Shown here one piece after another: positions 1 through 6,540 of a DNA stretch of 64,000 nucleotides (positions are counted from its first letter, which is position 1; each line of letters begins with the position of its first letter). This DNA comes from Cyanobium sp. M30B3. GTDB taxonomy: Bacteria; Cyanobacteriota; Cyanobacteriia; PCC-6307; Cyanobiaceae. A model generated the notes under the pieces. It searched no databases and had not been told where the DNA came from. It saw only the letters and a list, made by a program, of their open reading frames with translations. The stretch is from assembly GCA_018399015.1 (NCBI GenBank), contig CP073761.1, forward strand, positions 1,612,001 to 1,676,000, written 5' to 3'. The position numbers were made by a program, and so were the translations under genes.

Positions 1-1
1 T

Positions 2-613
2 CTCGTCCAGGTGGGCCTGCTCGGGTTGCTGCGGGCCGCAGAGCTCTACTGCCGCCAGCGCCAGACCCCCTTCGACGCCTTTGCCCGCCCCCATATCCGT
101 GGTGCGATCCTCCACTACCTGCGGGACACCGCGCCGGCGGTGCGGCTGCCCCGCAGACTGGCGGAGCAGCACCAGCAGCTCGCCCAGCTGCGGCGGCGGT
201 CGGTTGAGCCGGCATCGCCTGAACAGCTGCGTGAGGCCATGGGACTCAGCCCCGTGCAGTGGCAGAGGCTGCTGGACAGCACGCCCCATCGACGCACTGT
301 CAGCCTGGACCAGCTGCTGCTGGACCCGGAAGGGGCCGACAGGCTCGAACTGGGCGGGAGCTCCAGTGCAGCGGTACAGCCGCCGGGCCAGGGCGATGTT
401 CAGGGCCTGCTCAGTCAGCTGGAGAGCAGCCAGCGGGCGGTGCTGGAGCGGGTGGTGCTGGCCGGCTGGAGCTACCGGCGAACCGGAGAGGCCCTGCAGA
501 TCAGCCCGATGACGGTGCAACGCCGGCTGCACAGCGGCCTGGCCCGCCTGCACCAGCTGCTCAGGCCTGGGGTTCCTGGGGTGTGCGTTGCATCTGCTGC
601 TCCAGGGTGCTGA
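2..613 (+). CDS. Sigma-70 family RNA polymerase sigma factor, 5' end outside window
   Basis: Directs RNA polymerase core to a subset of promoters. The reading frame is open from base 2, so the N-terminus lies before the window; the GTG at base 11 is internal. The visible start (VGLLGLLRAAELY) is the end of region 2.1/2.2, followed by the region 2.3/2.4 helix (FDAFARPHIRGAILHYLRD) that melts and reads the -10 box. A region 3-like stretch follows. Near visible residues 135-190 is region 4, with a helix-turn-helix (YRRTGEALQISPMTVQRRL) for the -35 box. It is short and lacks the long region 1 of principal sigma factors, so a group 3 (SigF-like) alternative sigma is inferred. Its 3' end overlaps the convergent small gene by about 50 bases. 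The exact Sig class cannot be decided from this fragment. Confidence 0.85.
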   Translation, partial: LVQVGLLGLLRAAELYCRQRQTPFDAFARPHIRGAILHYLRDTAPAVRLPRRLAEQHQQLAQLRRRSVEPASPEQLREAMGLSPVQWQRLLDSTPHRRTVSLDQLLLDPEGADRLELGGSSSAAVQPPGQGDVQGLLSQLESSQRAVLERVVLAGWSYRRTGEALQISPMTVQRRLHSGLARLHQLLRPGVPGVCVASAAPGC

Positions 614-755
614 TCGAGGCGTCGAGGGCGGCCAGCTGCCGCTCCACACCGTCGCGCCAGAAGCGCAGCATCCGCAGGCGGCGCTCCTGGTAACGACGCA
701 TGGCCTGGTGGGGATCACCGTCTGGTCCTGGGCAACACCCGAAGAGGGGAATCAT
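561..755 (-). CDS. Small conserved helical protein of unknown function
   Basis: A 64-residue protein starting at ATG 755. After a short N-terminal part (MIPLFGCCPG) it is charged and helix-forming (AMRRYQERRLRMLRFWRDG), followed by a heptad-like segment (LAALDASISTLEQQM) that could form a short coiled coil. I recognise no catalytic motif. It is convergent with the sigma factor gene, and the two overlap by 53 bases at their 3' ends. The reading frame stays open upstream to 896, but the residues there look like non-coding translation. The repeated hydrophobic/charged pattern supports a real gene; the function is unknown. Confidence 0.55.
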   Translation of the reverse strand: MIPLFGCCPGPDGDPHQAMRRYQERRLRMLRFWRDGVERQLAALDASISTLEQQMQRTPQEPQA

Positions 756-955
756 GGATCTATGCTCCGGAACGTTCTTTTTAGCGAGTCGTTCCCCGCG
801 AACGAGAGGGCAGGTGGCCTGCGGGCAGGTTGCTCCCAACGGTTCGGCAGCAGACCGGCCACCCTGCACCCCCACCTGCGACAGACTCCCAGCCATTTCG
901 AGGCGGCCCCAGTCCTCCGCCCTCGGCCGTCCAGCCGTTCATTCATCGATCCAGT

Positions 956-2485
956 TTGATTGCAATCACCCTGTTTCCTGCCATAGCCGGTGTGGTGGTT
1001 GGCCTCGCCACCGTGATCCCCGCATCCCCCGCCCATGCCTACGTGGCCCTGATGGCCGGGCAGCGGGCCAAGCCCCTCGACGGCAGCTTCAACCGCGTAC
1101 CTGTCCTGCACTCCAACCAGCCGGAGGAGGTGGAAGGGCCAGGCATCCTGATCTCCACCGCGCCGGGGTACAGCTATGCCGCGGAGAACGGCATGGCGCT
1201 GGCCAATGCCGAATACACCTTCAACGGTGACTTCGGCCTGCACCTGCACCACAAATATTTTCCTGCCTACCGCAGCCAGATCCGGGCCGATCAACGCCGC
1301 AGCGAACTCACCCTGGGCGTGATTCTGATCAACCCCGGTCCCCGGCCGGTAACGATTCAGTTCGAGCGCGGCGCCGTGCGCAACAGCTTCCAGGCGCCCT
1401 ACCTGGCCAACCATCTGATGGGGGTGAAGCCCCTCGGCCCGCGCCCCTGGAACACCGGGCCAGGTGATGCCACCGCTGTGCAGATGCTGCGCAATCAGCT
1501 GGATCGCGATCTCACCAAGGCAGTGGTGCTCCCGCCCCGCAGCCGCATGGTGCTGCTCAGCACCCGTCTGCCCGCCCTGGGGATCGCCAATGGCCTGCTG
1601 CGCGGCCGCAGCAGCGGCCCCTTTCAGATGGCCGTGGTGGCCGGCGGCAACGGGGCCAGTGAGGCCGACCTGATCGCAGTGCTCGACAGCCGCCGTCTGG
1701 CGGCGGGACGGGTTTACCTCAGCCGCTTGGCGGACATCCAGAGCCGGCGCATCTTCTCCCGGGTGGGAGGGGTGGCCCTGGGCGACAGTTACCAGGCCGA
1801 GGTGCGCCATGATCTCAAGGCCGAGGGGCCGTTGCATGTGCCGCTCACCAGCACCGTTCGCCATCACTTCGGCACCCGCGACGTGCAGGTCAACCCCCTA
1901 GCCGTGCGCATGGCCGATTCGGCGCTGGACAACGTGGGCACCTATGGCGTGCGCTTCGATGTGGATCTCAACCTCTATGGATCGGGGCCCTATGAACTGG
2001 TGATGAGCCACCCCATCCCCTCTGGCGGCACCCGGCCATTCACCGCCTTCCGCGGTTCCCTGCAGGTTCAGACCAGCGAGGGACTGCAGGAGATGCATCT
2101 CGGCATGCGCTCAGGCGAGAGCCATGCCCTCACCACGCTCAACCTGCGCCCAGGCGTCAGCAACCCAGTGCGGGTGAGCCTGGTCTATCCCGCCGACGCC
2201 ACCCCGGGCCACCTGCTCAGCGTCGTTCCCGCCAGCCAGCTGGCGATGCTGCAACAACAGCAGCGCAGCACGCCGCCGCCGCTTGTGGCTGCCCCGACCC
2301 CGGCATCCAGGCCCGTTCCCGCGACTCCCAACCCCCTGCTCGGTCCGGCCCCCATCCGCCCACCGGCAGCGTTGCCATCGCGGCGCCCCATCCAGAGTTC
2401 GGGTGTGAATGCCCGGCAGGTGGACCGCTATCAGCAGGCGATCGAAGCCCAGCAGGAGATGATGCGCCAGTTGATGGGCCGTTGA
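956..2485 (+). CDS. Secreted DUF3370-family protein
   Basis: Cyanobacterial exported protein of unknown function. From the TTG at 956 the product is 509 residues and opens directly with a signal peptide (hydrophobic core FPAIAGVVVGLATVIP, cleavage after ASPAHA near residue 28). The only in-frame ATG upstream is at 830, which would put about 42 proline- and serine-rich residues before the signal, so TTG 956 is preferred. The body is beta-rich and matches DUF3370 as I know it (LHSNQPEEVEGPGILIS near the start of the mature protein). The C-terminus has a proline-rich linker and a short helical tail (RYQQAIEAQQEMMRQLM). Likely located in the periplasm or cell envelope. The next gene starts 18 bases downstream and may be co-transcribed. 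Confidence 0.7.
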   Translation: MIAITLFPAIAGVVVGLATVIPASPAHAYVALMAGQRAKPLDGSFNRVPVLHSNQPEEVEGPGILISTAPGYSYAAENGMALANAEYTFNGDFGLHLHHKYFPAYRSQIRADQRRSELTLGVILINPGPRPVTIQFERGAVRNSFQAPYLANHLMGVKPLGPRPWNTGPGDATAVQMLRNQLDRDLTKAVVLPPRSRMVLLSTRLPALGIANGLLRGRSSGPFQMAVVAGGNGASEADLIAVLDSRRLAAGRVYLSRLADIQSRRIFSRVGGVALGDSYQAEVRHDLKAEGPLHVPLTSTVRHHFGTRDVQVNPLAVRMADSALDNVGTYGVRFDVDLNLYGSGPYELVMSHPIPSGGTRPFTAFRGSLQVQTSEGLQEMHLGMRSGESHALTTLNLRPGVSNPVRVSLVYPADATPGHLLSVVPASQLAMLQQQQRSTPPPLVAAPTPASRPVPATPNPLLGPAPIRPPAALPSRRPIQSSGVNARQVDRYQQAIEAQQEMMRQLMGR

Positions 2486-2503
2486 GCAGCCAGCAGCAGA
2501 CCT

Positions 2504-3541
2504 GTGCCCGAGGATGAACTGCAGCAACGCCGCACGATCAACCTCAAGCTTCCCGCTGAGCTGATCAGTCGCCTGGATGCCCTCAAGGGGGAATTCGGCC
2601 TGCGCAGCCGCGGCGCCATCGTGGAGCGGCTTCTCAATGAGCTGTTCAAACCCGAGGCTGCCGCCACCAGCGATGGCGAGGCCGCTGTTGCCGACCCACC
2701 GTCCGCCGCGGGTGAACCATCCGGAGCCTTCGACGAGCAGGGTGCCCTGGTGCTCGTGAGCCGGGGCGGCGGTGAGGAAGCCCAAGTGGATCTGGCCCTC
2801 CGGCGCGATCCGGCCGATTCCCAGGAGAGCGATCCGAGCCGGGCCGCCGGATCCCGGCCACGCGGAATCGATCTGCCCGGCTTCGTCCGCCGCCAGTCGG
2901 AACAGGTGCGGCGCAGCCTCCAGCCCCGACCACGCCCTGGGGCTGAGTCACTGGATCTGCTCCCCCAGATCCCGATCGAGCTGCTCGATCAGGCCCTGGA
3001 GCGGGTGAGGGGTCACTGGTTCGAGCTCTATGGCCAGTCAGCCAATGAAGCGGTGCTGGAGGCCGCGATGGTGTGGCTTGCGCAGGACATCTGGCCCCAG
3101 AGCGATCAGAGCGAGGGGCGCCCCTTCAGCTGGACGCTGGTGACGGAGGTGATGGCGAGCCTGGCGCCCTGCTGGCAACCCGGCCCCCCCTCCTTCGAGC
3201 GGGTGATGGTGGCCGCCGGACTCCTGGAGGATCCCTTCAGTGGCTCCACCCTGGTGGTGCGGCTGCCCACCCTGATCCGCCGCTTCGTGCATCGCTTCCG
3301 GCGTCGACGGGGGGCCTCATTCCAGACCCTGGAACACACCATGACCCTGCATGGGGCCCTGAAGCTGCTGAACCTGCCCACCACCCCAGGCCACCGACTC
3401 ACCCTGCCCCAGATCCGGGAGGCCTACCGGGAGCTGGCCCTGGCCCACCACCCCGATTCGGGCGGCACCGATGAAGGCATGCGTCGGCTGAATGAGGCCT
3501 ACCAGCTGCTCAAGGAGCTCTACCGCAGCCCCACAGCGTGA
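2504..3541 (+). CDS. Ribbon-helix-helix / J-domain fusion protein
   Basis: 345 residues from a GTG start 18 bases after the DUF3370 gene. Residues about 8-50 read as a ribbon-helix-helix DNA-binding fold: a short strand (RRTINLKLP) and two helices (AELISRLDALKGEFGL; SRGAIVERLLNELF). A low-complexity, Gly/Pro/Arg-rich linker follows to about residue 150. A helical middle region (ELLDQALERVRGHWFELYG) comes next, then a J domain at about 285-343 with the HPD motif at 316-318 (LALAHHPDSGGTDEGMRRL). J domains stimulate Hsp70 ATPase, so a role linking DnaK to a DNA-bound or oligomeric partner is possible. That is inference; the family has no function I can name. Confidence 0.75.
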   Translation: MPEDELQQRRTINLKLPAELISRLDALKGEFGLRSRGAIVERLLNELFKPEAAATSDGEAAVADPPSAAGEPSGAFDEQGALVLVSRGGGEEAQVDLALRRDPADSQESDPSRAAGSRPRGIDLPGFVRRQSEQVRRSLQPRPRPGAESLDLLPQIPIELLDQALERVRGHWFELYGQSANEAVLEAAMVWLAQDIWPQSDQSEGRPFSWTLVTEVMASLAPCWQPGPPSFERVMVAAGLLEDPFSGSTLVVRLPTLIRRFVHRFRRRRGASFQTLEHTMTLHGALKLLNLPTTPGHRLTLPQIREAYRELALAHHPDSGGTDEGMRRLNEAYQLLKELYRSPTA

Positions 3542-3746
3542 ATCGGCCGTCTTGACTGCGACGCGTTTAGGGACTCTCTCCAAGACTCATCAGGGACCAC
3601 TCAGAAAATTACTCTTTTGCATCTCATCAGAGACCCGTTCCTAGTCCGCTACCGAGACTTGAATGATATCGTCGAACAGGCGGGCTGACTCAAGCCTCCT
3701 GAATGAGACTCGCAAAAATTGCCGATTTCAGCTGTCATCACAAAGC

Positions 3747-3782
3747 AGGAGCCAGGAGCCAGGAGCCAGAGGAGCCAGGAGG
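3747..3782. repeat. Tandem AGGAGCC heptamer repeat
   Basis: Three perfect head-to-tail copies of AGGAGCC (3747-3767), then a copy displaced by two bases (3770-3776) and a partial one. It resembles slippage-generated simple sequence in non-coding DNA. Confidence 0.8.
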
Positions 3783-4010
3783 TGATGGTTCTGGTGTCAC
3801 TGCTTGCGTGGGTGGCTCCGTTCGATCTCCTGGGCAGTCATCGAGGATTGCAAGGGCCGCCAGTCGCCATGGGGTGTTCACGGGCCTGGCGGCTGCACCA
3901 CGTTTCAGCTGGAACAGCGTTGTCCAAAAGCACAGACAGGGATTGTCCAAGGCGAACCAGCAGGGAATCAGATGCAGTCACTCCAACGGATTTGAGCCTC
4001 CCGCAGGGAT

Positions 4011-4039
4011 TGCGTATCTGCCTTTGACACAGATACGCA
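4011..4039. repeat. Perfect 10-bp inverted repeat
   Basis: TGCGTATCTG (4011-4020) and CAGATACGCA (4030-4039) are exact reverse complements separated by nine bases (CCTTTGACA). No T-run follows on either side, so it is not an ordinary intrinsic terminator. Confidence 0.85.
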
Positions 4040-4127
4040 GGATGGTCGAGCCCCTGGACGGGCCCGGCTCTTCCTGACCCTGCCGGCACCGGAGCAGGCT
4101 GACCATGGCAATCTGGCGTGTATCGCA

Positions 4128-4161
4128 TGAGACCCAGGACCAGACCTGAATAGGGTCTCAT
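4128..4161. repeat. 9-bp inverted repeat ATGAGACCC / GGGTCTCAT
   Basis: ATGAGACCC and GGGTCTCAT flank a spacer of about 16 bases. The core GAGAC/GTCTC recurs elsewhere in the same gap, which hints at a family of related sites. Confidence 0.75.
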
Positions 4162-4347
4162 CTGCTCTTGCTGGGATCAGCGCTGGCTCCCAGCTTCGGG
4201 TCACCGCGACCGACCAACCATGGCCACTCGGGTAGCGAGAGGCCCCGGGAGGGAGTTGGTTTCAGGTCTCAGGAATCCCACCTGGATCGCGCTAGAAGAC
4301 CTATGGCGAGACTGATGCGAGAAGGCCTGGAGCAGAAGATCACCTCA

Positions 4348-4380
4348 CCCAGGCTGGTCTTGTATCAAGACCAGCCTGGG
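4348..4380. repeat. Perfect 15-bp stem with 3-base loop
   Basis: The arms at 4348-4362 (CCCAGGCTGGTCTTG) and 4366-4380 (CAAGACCAGCCTGGG) are exact reverse complements around TAT. It is the strongest dyad in the window. It lacks an adjacent T-run, so its use as a terminator is doubtful; an RNA hairpin or a recombination/processing site are alternatives. Confidence 0.9.
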
Positions 4381-4441
4381 GTCCCGTACGAGACGCACGA
4401 GGCAGAGGAGCATGCGCCCCTGGCCCCCGGCTTGCGCGGAT

Positions 4442-4467
4442 AAAAAAAGCCGTGGCTGACCACCGGC
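4442..4467 (-). terminator. Intrinsic terminator of apcD
   Basis: On the minus strand a GC-rich stem (GCCGGTGG / CCACGGC, loop TCAG, one bulge) is followed by seven T residues. It lies about 70 bases beyond the apcD stop. A further 13-bp stem with one mismatch (4485-4515) sits between the stop codon and this terminator. Confidence 0.85.
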
Positions 4468-4534
4468 GTCGTTGTGCTGGTCGTGCGGGCTGGAGCGTGG
4501 ACCGCTTCAGCCCGCTGGATGGTCGGCTGTCGAA

Positions 4535-5029
4535 TCAGGTGCTGGTCTGCATGCCCTGGATCAGAAAGTCGAAGTAGGGGCCGGCGAGGGCGGCATCGTC
4601 CGTGCCCAGCAGGGCAATGGCCGCATCCTTCATCGTGCGCATCGCCTCCACCATGCCGGGCATCGGCACACCAAGACTGTTGTACATCTCTCTGGCACCC
4701 TCCAGGCCGATCTTCTGGATCAGTTCGGTGCTGCCGGCGAGAACCCCATAGGTCACGAGCCGCAGATACCAGCTGTAGTCGCGCAGGCACTGGGCCCGTT
4801 GCTTCTGGCCGTAGGCATTGCCGCCGGGTGCCACGTACTCCGGCTTGCGGGCAAACAGCTGCTTGGCAGCCTCGTCGACGATCTTTTTCTCGTTTTCGGT
4901 GAGCACCCGCACCACCGAAAGCCGCCGTGATCCCCCGTTGAGGAAATCCACCATCGAGCGGAGTTCACCGCCACTGGGGTAACGGAGCTGATCGTCTGCC
5001 TGAAGAATCAGATCCCGAACGACGCTCAT
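4535..5029 (-). CDS. apcD: Allophycocyanin alpha-B subunit
   Basis: Terminal-emitter pigment protein of the phycobilisome core that passes energy to photosystems, especially PSI. It carries one phycocyanobilin on a conserved cysteine. The 164-residue length fits the family. The start at ATG 5029 ([20 protein letters not shown]) matches ApcD N-termini, and upstream in-frame ATGs give no family sequence. The chromophore cysteine is Cys81 in [26 protein letters not shown] and [12 protein letters not shown] are globin-fold phycobiliprotein signatures of the alpha type. ApcD is preferred over ApcA because of the N-terminus and the isolated position; ApcA normally sits with apcB and apcC. The gene appears to be a single-gene unit with its own terminator. 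Confidence 0.88.
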   Translation of the reverse strand: MSVVRDLILQADDQLRYPSGGELRSMVDFLNGGSRRLSVVRVLTENEKKIVDEAAKQLFARKPEYVAPGGNAYGQKQRAQCLRDYSWYLRLVTYGVLAGSTELIQKIGLEGAREMYNSLGVPMPGMVEAMRTMKDAAIALLGTDDAALAGPYFDFLIQGMQTST

Positions 5030-5148
5030 CGCAGCGACCACACGCGCAGCCATCGTATCGAGTGGAACCCGATTCCCCCCCAGGGATGCGCAAGGTGTAA
5101 CGGCACTTTGCACGGCGTAGGGTCAACAGGTGAGCAGCAGCGAATGGG

Positions 5149-6540
5149 ATGCAGTGCCAGGCAGGGGCCAACGCTGGGCTGCGGGTGGGGCAGCTGTTGG
5201 AGTGTGCGGTGAGCGGCCTCAGTCACGACGGCCGGGGGGTGGTGGCACTGGCGGGCAGTGTGGCCTTCGTGGGCGGTGCCGTTCCCGGGGATCGGGTGCG
5301 CCTGCGCCTGGAACACCGGGCCAGGCGCCACTGGCTGGCAAGGCTGGAGGCCGTGCTGGAGCCCTCCGCCCAGCGCTGCCGCCCGGCCTGTGTGCTGGCC
5401 GACCGCTGCGGCGGCTGCAGCCTGCAGCACCTGGAGCTGCAGGCCCAGCGCCAGTGGAAGCGGCGCCAGGTGGTGGACGCCCTGCAGCGCATCGCCCACC
5501 TGCCAGCAGCCGAGCAGCTGGTGGCAACCGGCATCAGCGCCGGTGAGGGCCTGGGCTACCGCAACCGGGCCACCTTGCCCCTGGAGCGCCGCCCCGATGG
5601 AACGCTGCGGGCCGGGTACTACCGCCACGGCAGCCACACGCTGGTGAACGTGAACCACTGCCCGGTGCTCGATCCCCGGCTCGACCAGCTGGTCGCCCCG
5701 CTCAAGCACGACCTGGAGAGCAGCCCATGGCCGGTGGATCGCCACCTGCAGGCCGAAGGTGGCCTGCGGCACCTGGCACTGCGCCTGGGACAGCACAGCG
5801 GCGAGCTGCTGGTGACCCTGGTGAGCAGCCATGGGAACCTCCCGGGGCTGGAGCGCTGGGCTGAGCGCTGGCTGCAGCGCTGGCCCCAGCTGGTGGGGGT
5901 TTGCCTGAACATCCAGGACCGTCCCAGCAACGTGCTGCTGGGGCCCCACACCGAGGTGGTGGCCGGTCGTGGCTGGATCGTGGAGCGCTTCGCGGGCCTG
6001 AGCCTCAGCATCGGCGCCGACACCTTCTTCCAGGTGAACACACCCATGGCCGAGCAGGTGGTGCCGCTGCTGCTGGAGGGGCTGGAGGGGCTGGAGCCCG
6101 GTCTGCTGCTCGACGCCTACTGCGGCATCGGCACCTTCAGCCTGCCCCTGGCCGCCGCCGGCTGGCAGGTGCTGGGCATCGAGCTCGGTGCAGCTTCGGT
6201 GGCACGGGCCCGTCTCAACGCCGAGCGCAACCAACTCAGCGCCCGTTGCCGCTTCGAGGAGGGGGCGGTGGCAGCGTTGCTGGCCGAGCACCTCAATGGT
6301 GCCAGGGCCCTGCTGCTGGACCCACCGCGCAAGGGGCTCGATGCGAAGGCACTGGCGGCGATCCTGGCTTCACCACCCGAGCGGCTCCTCTACCTCAGCT
6401 GCGATCCGGCCACCCTGGCCCGGGATCTGGCCGCCCTGGCGGGGGCTGATGGTCCCTACCGCCTGAGCGCGGTACAGCCCCTCGACTTCTTTCCCATGAC
6501 CAGCCACGTGGAGACCCTGGCCACCCTGGTGCGGCACTAG
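5149..6540 (+). CDS. rlmD: 23S rRNA (uracil-5-)-methyltransferase, RlmD/RumA family
   Basis: SAM-dependent enzyme that methylates C5 of a uridine in 23S rRNA. Of its 463 residues, about 11-70 form a TRAM RNA-binding domain. Cys77, Cys81, Cys87 and Cys90 (CRPACVLADRCGGC) can hold the [4Fe-4S] cluster typical of RumA. The SAM-binding motif is LLDAYCGIGTFSL. The nucleophilic Cys418 lies in LSCDPATLARDL, and the general base Glu455 is in the HVETLATL tail. It diverges from apcD. Its TAG stop overlaps the pheT stop on the opposite strand by two bases, so the two genes converge with no spacer. Whether it modifies one site (RlmD) or two (RlmCD) cannot be told from the sequence. Confidence 0.88.
   Translation: MQCQAGANAGLRVGQLLECAVSGLSHDGRGVVALAGSVAFVGGAVPGDRVRLRLEHRARRHWLARLEAVLEPSAQRCRPACVLADRCGGCSLQHLELQAQRQWKRRQVVDALQRIAHLPAAEQLVATGISAGEGLGYRNRATLPLERRPDGTLRAGYYRHGSHTLVNVNHCPVLDPRLDQLVAPLKHDLESSPWPVDRHLQAEGGLRHLALRLGQHSGELLVTLVSSHGNLPGLERWAERWLQRWPQLVGVCLNIQDRPSNVLLGPHTEVVAGRGWIVERFAGLSLSIGADTFFQVNTPMAEQVVPLLLEGLEGLEPGLLLDAYCGIGTFSLPLAAAGWQVLGIELGAASVARARLNAERNQLSARCRFEEGAVAALLAEHLNGARALLLDPPRKGLDAKALAAILASPPERLLYLSCDPATLARDLAALAGADGPYRLSAVQPLDFFPMTSHVETLATLVRH

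Larger units (their letters stand above)
3542..4534. other. Long gene-poor region with many inverted repeats
   Basis: About 1 kb without a convincing gene, between the RHH/J-domain gene and the 3' end of apcD. It is visibly less GC-rich than its neighbours. Short open frames here (up to about 124 codons) show no family resemblance. It contains several near-perfect dyads (4011-4039, 4128-4161, 4170-4194, 4348-4380, 4485-4515), a tandem AGGAGCC repeat (3747-3782) and scattered copies of GAGAC/GTCTC. No tRNA, tmRNA, 6S or RNase P RNA signature was recognised. It may hold non-coding RNA, decayed genes or a repeat-rich remnant. Confidence 0.7.

Noticed and set aside
789-805. Hairpin TCGTTC-CCCGC-GAACGA upstream of the DUF3370 gene as a terminator
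   Set aside because: No T-run follows on either strand, and the 6-bp stem is short. Left as a possible leader structure only.
3703-4077. Open frames of 102-124 codons in the 3.5-4.5 kb gap
   Set aside because: They overlap one another in several frames, lack domain similarity and contain the non-coding repeats, so they were not called as genes.
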